A stretch of 64,000 nt of DNA from Pseudomonas umsongensis (GCF_002236105.1 NZ_NIWU01000003.1:312501-376500), one strand, 5' to 3'. Positions 18,589 to 28,308 are shown, counted from the stretch's first letter. Notes: generated by a model not told the origin, from the sequence alone. A program made the numbers and translations.

Positions 18589-19146
18589 ATGACCATTCAG
18601 AATTCCCCGTACCAAGGCTTCGCCACCCTGCTGACCTCCAGCGGTCATAACGTCTCGCCTGCCGAACTGCACGGCCTGCTGCTCGGCCGCAGTTGCGCCG
18701 GCGCCGGTTTCGACGCCGAAGGCTGGCTGATCGACGCCGCCGAACTGCTCGAAAGCGAGCCGCAGGACAACGTTCGCAGCGCCCTGATCGGCCTGCAAGA
18801 GATGGTCAAGGGTGAGCTCACCGGCGACGACGTAACCGTGGTCCTGTTGCTGCCGACCGACGACGCTCCGCTGACCGAACGCGCCGTGGCTCTGGGCCAG
18901 TGGTGCCAAGGCTTCCTCAGTGGTTTCGGCTTGAATTGCCGCGACAGTAGCATGCTCAGCACTGAGGCAACTGAAGTGTTGCAGGATCTTGCAGCCATTT
19001 CCCAGGTGCAAGACGCGCTGGAAGAGTCCGAAGACGGCGAAACCGACTATATGGAAGTCATGGAGTACCTGCGCGTCGCGCCGCTGCTGCTGTTCTCGGA
19101 AACCAAGAAAGACGCAGCGGCTGCGGCCAAGCCGTCGCTGCACTGA
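18589..19146 (+). CDS. YgfB family protein (UPF0149)
   Basis: A 185-residue all-helical protein starting MTIQNSPYQGFATLL, with PAELHGLLLGR and WCQGFLSGF typical of the YgfB/YecA family. Function is poorly known. In P. aeruginosa YgfB is reported to affect antibiotic tolerance. It is 26 bases upstream of pepP and heads the pepP-ubiH-ubiI operon. Confidence 0.9.
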   Translation: MTIQNSPYQGFATLLTSSGHNVSPAELHGLLLGRSCAGAGFDAEGWLIDAAELLESEPQDNVRSALIGLQEMVKGELTGDDVTVVLLLPTDDAPLTERAVALGQWCQGFLSGFGLNCRDSSMLSTEATEVLQDLAAISQVQDALEESEDGETDYMEVMEYLRVAPLLLFSETKKDAAAAAKPSLH

Positions 19147-19172
19147 TCAATGCCAGGGAACGCCATCTGCCC

Positions 19173-20507
19173 ATGATTCATATCCCGAAATCGGAATACA
19201 GCCGTCGCCGCAAGGCCCTGATGGCGCAGATGGAACCCAACAGCATCGCCATCCTGCCCGCCGCCGCGGTAGCCATCCGCAACCGCGACGTCGAGCACGT
19301 CTATCGCCAGGACAGCGACTTCCAGTACCTCAGCGGTTTTCCCGAGCCTCAGGCCGTGTTGGTCCTGATGCCAGGGCGCCTGCATGGTGAATACATCCTG
19401 TTCTGCCGTGAACGCAACGCCGAACGCGAGTTGTGGGACGGCCTGCGCGCCGGGCAAGAGGGTGCGATTCGCGACTTCGGTGCCGACGACGCCTTCCCGA
19501 TCACCGACATCGACGACATCCTGCCCGGCCTGATCGAAGGCCGTGACCGCGTCTACTCGGCCATGGGCAGCAACCCGGAATTCGACCGGCACCTGATGGA
19601 ATGGATCAACGTGATCCGCTCCAAGGCCAACCTCGGCGCCCAGCCGCCGAACGAATACGTTGCCCTGGATCACCTGCTGCACGACATGCGCCTGTATAAA
19701 TCGGCGGCAGAGGTGAAGGTGATGCGCGAAGCCGCACGGATTTCCGCCCAGGCACACGTGCGTGCGATGCAGGCCAGCCGCGTCGGGTTGCATGAGTTCA
19801 GCCTGGAAGCCGAACTCGATTACGAGTTTCGCAAAGGCGGGGCGAAGATGCCGGCCTACGGCTCGATCGTCGCGGCGGGGCGCAATAGCTGCATCCTGCA
19901 TTACCAGCAGAATGACGCGCTGCTCAAGGACGGCGATCTGGTGCTGATCGACGCCGGTTGCGAGATCGACTGCTACGCCAGCGACATCACGCGTACCTGG
20001 CCGGTCAACGGCAAATTCAGCGCAGAACAGAAGGCAATCTACGAATTGGTGCTGGCCGCCCAGGAAGCCGCGTTTGCCGAGATTGCCCCGAACAAGCACT
20101 GGAACCAGGCCCACGAAGCCACGGTGCGGGTGATTACCTCGGGCCTGGTCGAGCTGGGACTGATGCAGGGTAACGTCGACGAACTGATCGCCAGCGAAGC
20201 CTACAAGGCGTTCTACATGCACCGCGCCGGTCATTGGCTGGGCATGGATGTGCATGACGTCGGCGAGTACAAGGTCGGTGGCGAATGGCGCGTGCTGGAA
20301 GTGGGCATGGCGCTGACCGTGGAGCCGGGGATCTACATTGCTCCGGACAACCAGAGCGTGGCGAAGAAATGGCGCGGCATTGGCGTGCGCATCGAGGACG
20401 ATGTCGTGGTCACCAAGGCCGGCTGTGAAATCCTGACGAAAGGCGTACCGAAAACCGTCGCCGAGATCGAGGCCCTGATGGCGCAAGCACGGACACAAGC
20501 GGCATGA
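19173..20507 (+). CDS. pepP: Xaa-Pro aminopeptidase P
   Basis: A 444-residue metallo-aminopeptidase that cuts N-terminal residues preceding proline. The pita-bread fold metal ligands are visible: DAGCEIDCYASDITRTWP (two Asp), HRAGHWLGMDVHDVG (His), and later Glu residues in VEPGIYI and GVRIEDDVVV. The N-terminal half is the usual substrate-gating domain. It overlaps ubiH by four bases. Confidence 0.96.
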   Translation: MIHIPKSEYSRRRKALMAQMEPNSIAILPAAAVAIRNRDVEHVYRQDSDFQYLSGFPEPQAVLVLMPGRLHGEYILFCRERNAERELWDGLRAGQEGAIRDFGADDAFPITDIDDILPGLIEGRDRVYSAMGSNPEFDRHLMEWINVIRSKANLGAQPPNEYVALDHLLHDMRLYKSAAEVKVMREAARISAQAHVRAMQASRVGLHEFSLEAELDYEFRKGGAKMPAYGSIVAAGRNSCILHYQQNDALLKDGDLVLIDAGCEIDCYASDITRTWPVNGKFSAEQKAIYELVLAAQEAAFAEIAPNKHWNQAHEATVRVITSGLVELGLMQGNVDELIASEAYKAFYMHRAGHWLGMDVHDVGEYKVGGEWRVLEVGMALTVEPGIYIAPDNQSVAKKWRGIGVRIEDDVVVTKAGCEILTKGVPKTVAEIEALMAQARTQAA

Positions 20508-21691
20508 ATCGAGTCAACCTGGCGATTATCGGTGGCGGCCTGGTCGGCGCCAGTCTGGCGTTAGCCTTGCAGGCCGGGGCAAAGGCCCGTGGCTGGAAGA
20601 TCGTGCTGATCGAACCGTTTGCCCCCGGGGACAGCTATCAACCCAGTTACGATGCGCGTTCCACGGCGTTGTCCTTCGGTGCGCGGCAGATTTATCAGCG
20701 CCTGGGCGCCTGGCAGGAAATCTCCCGCCGCGCAGAGCCGATCAAGCAGATTCACGTCTCTGACCGTGGGCGTTTTTCCACGGCGCGACTGTCGGCGATG
20801 GAAGAGGGCGTTCCGGCGCTGGGGTATGTGGTGGAAAACGCCTGGCTTGGCCATTGCCTGTGGCAAGGCCTGGACCAGGACGTGATCAGTTGGCGTTGTC
20901 CGGCGGAAGTCACGCGCATGGAGCCGCTCACTGATGGCTACCGCCTGACCCTGAATGACGAAACCACGCTCGATTGCGACCTTGCGGTGCTCGCCGATGG
21001 CGGCCGTTCAGGCTTGCGCGAGCAACTGGGCATCGGCATCAAGAAACGCCCATACAACCAGAGCGCGCTGATCGCCAACATCACCCCGAGCGAAGCCCAT
21101 GACGGCATGGCGTTCGAACGTTTCACCGACGACGGCCCAATGGCGTTCCTGCCGTTGCCGGACAATCGTTGCGCGCTGGTCTGGACCCGCCAGGGCATGG
21201 ATGCACAGCGCCTGGCCGCCCTTGATGAGCGCAGTTTCCTGAGCGAGCTGCAGGGGGTGTTCGGTTATCGCCTTGGCACGTTGAAGCAAGTCGGTGTGCG
21301 GCACTTGTATCCGCTGGCGCTGGTGGAGGCCGAAGAGCAGGTGCGCTCGCACCTGGTGGTTCTCGGCAATGCTGCCCACAGCCTGCATCCGATTGCCGGC
21401 CAGGGGTTCAACCTGTCCCTGCGCGATGCCCAGGCGCTGGCCGATGCGCTGCTCGCCAGCGAACGCCTGCCGGGCGACTTCGCCACCTTGCAGGATTACC
21501 GCGAGCGCCAGCGATTGGACCAGAGCCTCACCGTGGGCTTCTCCGACCAGGTCACGCGCCTGTTCGGCAGTACTCAGCCGCTGGTCTCATTGGGCCGCAA
21601 TCTGGGCCTGCTCGGTCTTGATCTGCTGCCGCCGGCCAAGCGCTGGTTCGCCCGGCAAGCCATGGGCCTGGGTACTCGCCCTGATGTTTAA
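20504..21691 (+). CDS. ubiH: 2-octaprenyl-6-methoxyphenol hydroxylase
   Basis: A 395-residue FAD monooxygenase of ubiquinone synthesis. It has the N-terminal Rossmann motif IIGGGLVGASLALAL (residues 8-22) and the second FAD motif LGNAAHSLHPIAGQGFNL near residue 290. The GNAAH form rather than GDAAH is normal for UbiH. The start ATG overlaps pepP's stop, and its end overlaps the next gene by eight bases. Confidence 0.95.
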   Translation: MNRVNLAIIGGGLVGASLALALQAGAKARGWKIVLIEPFAPGDSYQPSYDARSTALSFGARQIYQRLGAWQEISRRAEPIKQIHVSDRGRFSTARLSAMEEGVPALGYVVENAWLGHCLWQGLDQDVISWRCPAEVTRMEPLTDGYRLTLNDETTLDCDLAVLADGGRSGLREQLGIGIKKRPYNQSALIANITPSEAHDGMAFERFTDDGPMAFLPLPDNRCALVWTRQGMDAQRLAALDERSFLSELQGVFGYRLGTLKQVGVRHLYPLALVEAEEQVRSHLVVLGNAAHSLHPIAGQGFNLSLRDAQALADALLASERLPGDFATLQDYRERQRLDQSLTVGFSDQVTRLFGSTQPLVSLGRNLGLLGLDLLPPAKRWFARQAMGLGTRPDV

Positions 21692-22169
21692 GTGGCTGAC
21701 GCGCAGGTTTGGCAAGGCCCGCTTGATGTGCCGGTTCATGAACCTCTATCCGCCGTACCTTGGTGCCGGGGTTCGGGTGCGGTACATCAGCGATGACTTT
21801 CGTGATGTCCAGGTGTCCATGGGCTTGAGTTGGTACAACCGCAACTACGTCGGCACGCAGTTTGGCGGCAGCCTGTATTCAATGGTCGATCCGTTCTTCA
21901 TGCTGATGCTGATGGAAAACCTTGGTCGCGAGTACATCATCTGGGACAAGTCCGCCGACATCGATTTCATTGCGCCGGGCAAAGGCCCGGTATTCGCCCG
22001 TTTCAACATCGATGACACCTTGCTCGACGAGATCCGCCGGCAGACGGCGGAGGGCAAGAAGTACCTGCCGCAATTGCAGGTCGATATCCATGACGGCGCC
22101 GGCCACCTGGTGGCGCGTGTCGGAAAAACCCTTTACGTGCGGCTCAAGCCGCAAGCGAGACAGGCTTAA
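21684..22169 (+). CDS. DUF4442-type hotdog-fold protein
   Basis: A 161-residue protein reading MFKWLTRRFGKARL from an ATG inside the end of ubiH. The centre NYVGTQFGGSLYSMVDPFFMLML is the hotdog helix region of DUF4442, related to acyl-CoA thioesterases. Position between ubiH and ubiI and the overlap suggest co-translation. An enzymatic role in quinone or lipid metabolism is unproven. Confidence 0.85.
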   Translation: MFKWLTRRFGKARLMCRFMNLYPPYLGAGVRVRYISDDFRDVQVSMGLSWYNRNYVGTQFGGSLYSMVDPFFMLMLMENLGREYIIWDKSADIDFIAPGKGPVFARFNIDDTLLDEIRRQTAEGKKYLPQLQVDIHDGAGHLVARVGKTLYVRLKPQARQA

Positions 22170-22172
22170 AGC

Positions 22173-23396
22173 ATGGAAATGCGCGCAGATCTGCTGATTG
22201 TCGGGGCCGGAATGGTCGGCAGCGCCCTGGCGCTGGCGTTGCAGGACAGCGGGCTGGAAGTCCTGCTGCTCGATGGCAGCCCGTTGAGCGTCAAACCCTA
22301 TGACCCGCAGGCGCCGTTCGAGCCGCGCGTGAGTGCATTGTCCATTGCCAGTCAGCGAATTCTCGAACGCCTGGGTGTTTGGGACGGTATTGCCAGCCGG
22401 CGCAGCAGTCCCTACAGCGACATGCACGTCTGGGACGGCAGCGGCACCGGGCAAATCCACTTTTCGGCGGCCAGCGTGCATGCCGATGCCCTGGGCCATA
22501 TCGTCGAGAATCGTGTGGTTCAGGACGCCTTGCTCGACCGCTTGCACGACTGTGACCTGGGCATGCTGGCCAATGCGCGCCTGGAACAAATGCGCCGCTC
22601 CGGCGACGACTGGCTGCTAACCCTGGCCGATGGCCGCACCTTGCGCGCGCCGCTGGTGATCGCGGCGGATGGGGCCAACTCGGCGGTGCGACGCCTGACT
22701 GGTGTCGCCACGCGGGAATGGGATTACCTGCATCACGCCATCGTCACCAGCGTGCGCAGCTCTAAACCTCATCAAGCGACCGCCTGGCAGCGGTTTACCG
22801 ACAATGGCCCGCTGGCGTTCCTGCCGCTTGAACGCGACGGTCAGCAGGATTGGTGCTCGATCGTCTGGTCGACCACGCCGAGCGAAGCCGGGCACTTGAT
22901 GGAACTCGATGACGAGGATTTCTGTCGTGCGCTGGAGCGGGCCTTCGAAGGTCGACTTGGCACGGTACTGAGTGCGGACCCACGCCTGTGCGTGCCGCTG
23001 CGTCAGCGCCATGCCAAGCGGTACGTGGCAGAGGGCCTGGCCTTGATCGGCGATGCCGCGCACACCATTCACCCGCTGGCCGGGCAGGGCGTGAACCTCG
23101 GTTTCCTGGATGCTGCCGTGCTGGCCGAAGTGCTATTGCAAGCGGCAACCCGTGGCGAGCGACTGGCGGACGTGAAGGTGCTGAGCCGTTACGAACGTCG
23201 GCGGATGCCGCATAACCTGGCGTTGATGGCGGCAATGGAAGGTTTTGAACGGCTGTTCCAGGCTGACCCGTTGCCGGTGCGCTTGTTGCGTAATGTCGGG
23301 TTGAATTGGGTCGATCGGATGCCCGAGGCCAAGGCGCTGTTTGTGCGTGAGGCGTTGGGGTTGATCGGGGATTTGCCGGCGCTGGCCAAGGCCTGA
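22173..23396 (+). CDS. ubiI: Ubiquinone biosynthesis hydroxylase, UbiI/VisC family
   Basis: A 407-residue FAD monooxygenase paralogous to UbiH. It has IVGAGMVGSALALAL near residue 9, a DG motif in VIAADGANSAVRRL, and LIGDAAHTIHPLAGQGVNLG near residue 290. It most likely does the C5 hydroxylation of the quinone ring. Databases often name it 2-octaprenyl-3-methyl-6-methoxybenzoquinol hydroxylase. The exact position acted on cannot be set from sequence alone. Confidence 0.88.
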   Translation: MEMRADLLIVGAGMVGSALALALQDSGLEVLLLDGSPLSVKPYDPQAPFEPRVSALSIASQRILERLGVWDGIASRRSSPYSDMHVWDGSGTGQIHFSAASVHADALGHIVENRVVQDALLDRLHDCDLGMLANARLEQMRRSGDDWLLTLADGRTLRAPLVIAADGANSAVRRLTGVATREWDYLHHAIVTSVRSSKPHQATAWQRFTDNGPLAFLPLERDGQQDWCSIVWSTTPSEAGHLMELDDEDFCRALERAFEGRLGTVLSADPRLCVPLRQRHAKRYVAEGLALIGDAAHTIHPLAGQGVNLGFLDAAVLAEVLLQAATRGERLADVKVLSRYERRRMPHNLALMAAMEGFERLFQADPLPVRLLRNVGLNWVDRMPEAKALFVREALGLIGDLPALAKA

Positions 23397-23417
23397 TGTC
23401 CTTGGTGTGGCTGATGG

Positions 23418-23490
23418 CCTCTTCGCGAGCAAGCCCGCTCCCACATGGGAATGCATTTCAAATGTGGGAGCGGGCTTGCTCGCGAAGGCG
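23418..23490. repeat. Extragenic palindrome, family C (copy 2)
   Basis: CTTCGCGAGCAAGCCCGCTC followed by its complement about 20 bases later, after ubiI. Confidence 0.9.
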
Positions 23491-23616
23491 TCAGCACATT
23501 CACTATCAATTCCCGCTGTGCAACATCTGGTAACTCCTCCGGAAACTGTTCGATTGAGAAGCGAAATGTGAGTCCTTATCATTTGACCTCACTTTTTCAA
23601 TCGAGAGACCGCTCCC

Positions 23617-24621
23617 ATGTTGGCACCGAAGCGTCTACTGACCGCACTGGCCCTGACCCTGATCGGCAGCACCGCCGCCCAGGCCGCTGACGAGGTGGTG
23701 GTCTATTCCTCGCGCATCGATGAACTGATCAAGCCAGTGTTCGATGCCTACACCGCGAAAACCGGCACCCAGGTGAAGTTCATCACCGACAAGGAAGCGC
23801 CGCTGATGCAGCGAATCAAGGCCGAGGGTGAGAACACTCCCGCCGACCTGCTGCTGACCGTCGATGCCGGCAACCTCTGGCAAGCCGAGCAGATGGGCAT
23901 CCTCCAGCCCTTCACCTCGAAAACCATAGACGCCAACATTCCGCTGCAATACCGTGCGGCCTCCCACGCCTGGACCGGCCTGAGCCTGCGGGCGCGGACC
24001 ATCGCCTATTCCACCGACCGAGTGAAACCGGGCGAACTGACCACCTACGAAGCACTGGCCGACAAGAACTGGGAAGGCCGCCTGTGCCTGCGCACGGCGA
24101 AAAAGGTCTACAACCAGTCCTTGACCGCCACCCTGATCGAAGTGCACGGCGCCGAGAAAACCGAGCAGATCCTCAAGGGCTGGGTCAACAACCTGTCCAC
24201 TGACGTGTTCTCCGACGACGTGGCAGTGCTCGAGGCCATCAATGCTGGCCAGTGCGACGTGGGCATCGTCAATACCTACTACTACGGTCGCCTGCACAAG
24301 CAAAAACCGGATCTGCCGGTTAAACTGTTCTGGCCGAACCAGGCGGATCGCGGCGTGCACGTCAACCTGTCGGGCATTGGCCTGATCAAGCACGCGCCGC
24401 ATGCGGAAGCGGCCAAGGCCCTGGTGGAGTGGATGACCACGCCAGAGGCACAGAAGATCTTCGCTGATGTGAATCAGGAATACCCGGCCAACCCGACCGT
24501 GCAACCCTCCGCCGAAGTCGCTGCGTGGGGCAAGTTCGTCGCCGATACCCTGCCGGTGGAAGTTGCCGGCAAGCGCCAGGCCGAAGCGATTCGCATGATG
24601 GATCGCGCTGGCTGGAACTGA
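23617..24621 (+). CDS. Ferric-iron ABC transporter, substrate-binding protein
   Basis: A 334-residue periplasmic binding protein of the FbpA/FutA group. The Sec signal peptide (MLAPKRLLTALALTLIGSTAAQA) is followed by DEVVVYSSRIDELIKPVF. The tyrosine pair in VNTYYYGRLH (~residue 225) is the classic Fe3+ ligand site of this group. It is paired with the fused permease downstream. The ATPase is not in the window. Confidence 0.92.
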   Translation: MLAPKRLLTALALTLIGSTAAQAADEVVVYSSRIDELIKPVFDAYTAKTGTQVKFITDKEAPLMQRIKAEGENTPADLLLTVDAGNLWQAEQMGILQPFTSKTIDANIPLQYRAASHAWTGLSLRARTIAYSTDRVKPGELTTYEALADKNWEGRLCLRTAKKVYNQSLTATLIEVHGAEKTEQILKGWVNNLSTDVFSDDVAVLEAINAGQCDVGIVNTYYYGRLHKQKPDLPVKLFWPNQADRGVHVNLSGIGLIKHAPHAEAAKALVEWMTTPEAQKIFADVNQEYPANPTVQPSAEVAAWGKFVADTLPVEVAGKRQAEAIRMMDRAGWN

Positions 24622-24640
24622 GTCGCCCGCAATAAAGAGC

Positions 24641-24718
24641 AAAAGATCGCAGCCTTCGGCAGCTCCTACAGGGTGATCACCGACCCAATGTAGGAGCTGC
24701 CGAAGGCTGCGATCTTTT
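24641..24718. repeat. Extragenic palindrome, family A (copy 3)
   Basis: AAAGATCGCAGCC...TCCTACA with its complement, in outward order compared with the copy at 1060. It lies between the iron-binding protein and permease genes. Confidence 0.9.
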
Positions 24719-24759
24719 TGCGTTTTCCCTACACTTCAAGATTTTGCGAGAGCTATACC

Positions 24760-26376
24760 TTGGCCCACCCCGCCCAACGCCGCTGGTATCCCCTGGTCTT
24801 CGCCATCGCTGCGCTGGTCCTGCTTCCCCTGAGTGTCCTGCTGCTGTCCTGGCAAGCCATCGACCCGCAGATCTGGTCCCACCTCTGGGAAACCCAGATG
24901 CCGCGCCTGCTGGGCAACACCCTGACCCTGGTATTCGGTGTCGGCGTTGGCGTCACGGTCCTGGGGGTGAGCCTGGCCTGGCTCACCAGCCTTTGCGAAT
25001 TCCCCGGTCGGCGTTGGCTGGACTGGGCGCTGATGCTGCCCTTTGCGATTCCGGCCTACGTGCTGGCATTCGTCTTTGTCGGGCTGCTGGATTTTGCCGG
25101 TCCCGTGCAAACCCTGTTGCGAGAGTGGTTCGGCAGCGGCCTGCGTTTGCCGCGTGTGCGCTCCACGGGAGGGGTGATCCTGGTCCTGGTGCTGGTCTTC
25201 TATCCTTACGTTTATCTGCTGGCGCGCACCGCTTTCCTGGCTCAGGGCAAGGGGCTGATGGAAGCGGCACGGGTGCTCGGTCAATCCCCATGGCAGGCGT
25301 TCTGGCGCGTGGCGATGCCCATGGCGCGCCCGGCCATCGGTGCTGGCGTAGCCTTGGCGCTGATGGAAACCCTGGCGGATTTCGGCGCCGTGTCAGTGTT
25401 CAACTTCGACACCTTCACCACCGCCATCTACAAGACCTGGTACGGGTTCTTCAGCCTCTCCAGCGCCGCCCAACTGGCCAGTCTATTGTTGCTGGTGGTG
25501 ATGCTCGTACTGTACGGCGAGCGGCGTGCCCGCGGCGCCAACCGTGCGAGCAATGAACGGCCACGGGTCAAGGCGTTGTATCACCTGCGCGGTCTCAAGG
25601 CACTGTTGGCGACGGGGTGGTGCGCTCTGGTGTTCGCCTGCGCCTTTGTCATTCCTATGCTGCAGCTGGTGGTGTGGTTCTGGCAGCGCGGTCGCCTGGA
25701 TCTGGATGAGCGTTACACCGGCCTGATCATTCACACGTTGTACCTGGGGGCGATGGCGGCGTTGATCACCGTCAGTGTCGCCCTGGTATTGGCGTTTGCC
25801 CGGCGGCTGGCGCCGACCCGGGGGATTCGCGCCGGGGTGAGCCTGGCCAATCTTGGCTACGCCTTGCCCGGATCGGTGCTGGCGGTTTCGATCATGCTGG
25901 CGTTCAGTTACCTCGATCGCGTGTTGGTGATCCCGCTCTCCGGCTGGCTCGGCGGGGCTGGCAAGCCGTTGTTGCTGGGCAGTCTGTTGGCGCTGCTGCT
26001 AGCTTACCTGGTGCGCTTCATCGCTGTGGCCTACGGTCCGCTGGAAAGCAGTCTGGCGCGTATACGGCCATCTTTGCCCGAAGCGGCACGTAGCCTGGGC
26101 GTCAGTGGGCCGCGACTGTTTTTCAAAGTGTATCTACCTTTGCTGCTCCCCGGTTCGATGAGCGCGGCCTTGCTGGTGTTCGTCGATGTGCTCAAGGAAA
26201 TGCCCGCGACCCTTCTGATGCGCCCGTTCGGCTGGGACACGCTGGCGGTGCGGATTTTCGAAATGACCAGTGAAGGTGAGTGGGCGAGGGCGTCTTTACC
26301 GGCCTTGACCCTGGTTTTGGTCGGGCTGCTACCAGTCATCGGATTGATACGACGTTCGGCGCATCGAAACAGCTAG
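24760..26376 (+). CDS. Ferric-iron ABC transporter, fused permease
   Basis: A ~538-residue permease made of two fused halves, each with about six membrane segments and an EAA loop (GLMEAARVLGQSPWQAF in the first, SLPEAARSLGVSGPRLF in the second), as in FbpB/SfuB. TTG at 24760 (LAHPAQRRW) is preferred. An in-frame TTG at 24718 lies inside the palindrome and would add an unlikely leader. A GAGAG lies upstream. A repeat separates it from its binding-protein gene, which may lower its expression relative to that gene. Confidence 0.88.
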   Translation: MAHPAQRRWYPLVFAIAALVLLPLSVLLLSWQAIDPQIWSHLWETQMPRLLGNTLTLVFGVGVGVTVLGVSLAWLTSLCEFPGRRWLDWALMLPFAIPAYVLAFVFVGLLDFAGPVQTLLREWFGSGLRLPRVRSTGGVILVLVLVFYPYVYLLARTAFLAQGKGLMEAARVLGQSPWQAFWRVAMPMARPAIGAGVALALMETLADFGAVSVFNFDTFTTAIYKTWYGFFSLSSAAQLASLLLLVVMLVLYGERRARGANRASNERPRVKALYHLRGLKALLATGWCALVFACAFVIPMLQLVVWFWQRGRLDLDERYTGLIIHTLYLGAMAALITVSVALVLAFARRLAPTRGIRAGVSLANLGYALPGSVLAVSIMLAFSYLDRVLVIPLSGWLGGAGKPLLLGSLLALLLAYLVRFIAVAYGPLESSLARIRPSLPEAARSLGVSGPRLFFKVYLPLLLPGSMSAALLVFVDVLKEMPATLLMRPFGWDTLAVRIFEMTSEGEWARASLPALTLVLVGLLPVIGLIRRSAHRNS

Positions 26377-26531
26377 GTGCCAGTCCTACACCTTGCGGCT
26401 ACAATGCGCGGCATTCGGTGCGGTCCGTCTGACAGATAAGGTAGTGAAAGCGGCTGGAAGCCTTTTATTTCAAGGTTCCCGCACAAATTATCACTCGACC
26501 GCACCTTCGCCACGCCCGGAAGGAGAAACCC

Positions 26532-27614
26532 ATGGGACAGCGTACGCCTCTGTATGACCTTCATCTTGCCCTCGGCGCGAAGATGGTCGATTTTGGCGGT
26601 TGGGATATGCCTCTGCATTATGGATCCCAGGTCGAGGAGCACCATCAAGTGCGCCGCGATTGCGGTGTTTTTGATGTATCCCACATGACCGTGATCGATG
26701 TCGACGGCCCCCAGGCCAAGGCTTGGCTCCAGCATTTGCTGGCCAACGACGTCGAACGCCTGCATAAACCCGGTACCGCGTTGTACAGCACCATGCTCAA
26801 TGAGCGCGGCGGTATCGTCGACGACATGATCGTCTATCGTCTCGAAAGCGGTTACCGCTTGGTGGTCAACGCCTCCACCCGCGACCAGGACCTGGCGTGG
26901 ATGCAGGCGCATCTCGATGGTTTCGACGTACAGCTCAACGAGCGATCCGAATTGGCAATGCTGGCCATTCAAGGCCCCCATGCCCGGCACAAGATTGCCG
27001 AGCTGGTGAGCCAGGCACGCGGCGCACTGATCCAGAAACTCAAGCCGTTCGAAGGTCGGCCCGACGGTGACTGGTTCATCGCACGCACCGGCTACACCGG
27101 TGAAGACGGCCTGGAAATCATTCTGCCTGCCGACCAGGCGCCGGGGTTCTTCAACGATCTGGTGGGGGCGGGCATTTCCCCCATAGGCCTGGGCGCGCGC
27201 GACACCCTGCGGGTCGAGGCGGGCATGAACCTGTACGGTCAGGACATTCACCAGGACGTTTCCCCGCTGGCCTCCAATATGGCCTGGAGCATCGCGTGGG
27301 AGCCTTCCACTCGCCAGTTCATCGGCCGCCCGGCGCTGGAAGCCGAGCGCAGCGGTGGCGTACAACATAAACTGGTCGGTCTGGTCCTTGAGGAACGCGG
27401 GGTTTTGCGCGCTCATCAGGTGGTTCGCATCGCCAATGTTGGCGAAGGGGAGATCACCAGTGGTAGTTTCTCTCCTACGCTAAGCAAGTCCATTGCACTG
27501 GCGCGGGTGCCGATGGCCACCGCCGACCGCGCGGAAGTGGAAATCCGTGGCAAGTGGTACCCGGTCCGAGTGGTCAAGCCGACCTTCGTGCGCCATGGCA
27601 AAACCTTGATCTAA
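26532..27614 (+). CDS. gcvT: Glycine cleavage T protein (aminomethyltransferase)
   Basis: A 360-residue T protein. It moves the methylene group from the lipoyl arm of H protein to tetrahydrofolate, releasing ammonia. MGQRTPLYDLHLALGAKMVDFGGWDMPLHYGS-type start, DVSHMTVIDV and GYTGEDGLEI are family hallmarks. AAGGAG lies seven bases upstream of the ATG. It is first in gcvT-gcvH-gcvP. Confidence 0.97.
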   Translation: MGQRTPLYDLHLALGAKMVDFGGWDMPLHYGSQVEEHHQVRRDCGVFDVSHMTVIDVDGPQAKAWLQHLLANDVERLHKPGTALYSTMLNERGGIVDDMIVYRLESGYRLVVNASTRDQDLAWMQAHLDGFDVQLNERSELAMLAIQGPHARHKIAELVSQARGALIQKLKPFEGRPDGDWFIARTGYTGEDGLEIILPADQAPGFFNDLVGAGISPIGLGARDTLRVEAGMNLYGQDIHQDVSPLASNMAWSIAWEPSTRQFIGRPALEAERSGGVQHKLVGLVLEERGVLRAHQVVRIANVGEGEITSGSFSPTLSKSIALARVPMATADRAEVEIRGKWYPVRVVKPTFVRHGKTLI

Positions 27615-27664
27615 CCTTTCCCGGCGGATGTTGACCGCCGATAAATTTCCTGAGGACACAGAAC

Positions 27665-28048
27665 ATGAGCAATATCCCTGCCGACCTGCGTTTTGCCGAG
27701 AGTCACGAATGGGCTCGCCTGGAAGCCGATGGCACCGTCACCGTGGGCATCAGCGATCACGCGCAGGAAGCGCTGGGTGATGTGGTGTTCGTTGAGCTGA
27801 CTGAAGTCGGCAACGTCTTCGCCGCCGGTGATCAGTCTGGTGTGGTGGAGTCGGTCAAGGCCGCTTCCGACATCTATTCCCCGGTTGCCGGTGAAGTGAT
27901 CGCGGTCAACGAAGCTCTGAGCGGTGAGCCTGAGTTGCTCAACTCCGACCCGTACGGCGCGTGGATCTTCAAGCTCAAGCCAAGCAACACGGCTGACCTG
28001 GACAAGCTGCTTGATGCAGCGGGTTACAAGGCCGCCATCGGCGAGTAA
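27665..28048 (+). CDS. gcvH: Glycine cleavage H protein
   Basis: A 127-residue lipoyl carrier. The lipoylation lysine is in VVESVKAASDIYSP (about residue 65). It shuttles the aminomethyl group among P, T and L proteins. It lies 50 bases after gcvT. A terminator-like hairpin directly follows. Confidence 0.97.
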   Translation: MSNIPADLRFAESHEWARLEADGTVTVGISDHAQEALGDVVFVELTEVGNVFAAGDQSGVVESVKAASDIYSPVAGEVIAVNEALSGEPELLNSDPYGAWIFKLKPSNTADLDKLLDAAGYKAAIGE

Positions 28049-28065
28049 GCCTTCAGCGTTATCTC

Positions 28066-28094
28066 AAAGCCCCGACCTGTCGGGGCTTTTTTGC
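28066..28094 (+). terminator. Terminator-like hairpin after gcvH
   Basis: AGCCCCGAC/GTCGGGGCT stem followed by TTTTTT, 18 bases past gcvH and 215 bases before gcvP. It would stop or reduce transcription into gcvP. Confidence 0.85.
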
Positions 28095-28111
28095 TTCTGG
28101 CGATTTTTCCC

Positions 28112-28226
28112 CTGTAGGAGCGAGCACGCTCGCGATGGTCGTCAACGATGACGCTGGAAGCCTGACACCCCGCGGTGTTCTCAGGTTCATCGTCGGAACG
28201 CCGCCCGGAGCATGCTCGCTCCTACA
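28112..28226. repeat. Extragenic palindrome, family D (copy 2)
   Basis: CTGTAGGAGCGAGCACGCTC at one end and its near complement at the other. The inner segment matches the copy at 18422 in reverse orientation. It lies between gcvH and gcvP. Confidence 0.85.
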
Positions 28227-28308
28227 AGGGTTCGGGTCTGGCATCGACTGCTATGCTGGATTGACCGAGTTGCATCGACGCTGAGCGCCAGCCAAGAGAG
28301 AGCCCGTC

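Noticed and set aside
20504..21691. GNAAH in place of GDAAH in UbiH as a damaged FAD site
   Set aside because: Asparagine at this place is normal in UbiH proteins.
24718..24759. Upstream TTG start for the iron permease
   Set aside because: It lies at the edge of a family A palindrome and would add a non-hydrophobic leader. TTG at 24760 fits the family start.
26377..26531. Possible glycine riboswitch before gcvT
   Set aside because: Expected tandem aptamer landmarks were not seen, and the 155-base gap is short for a tandem aptamer. A covariance search would settle it.
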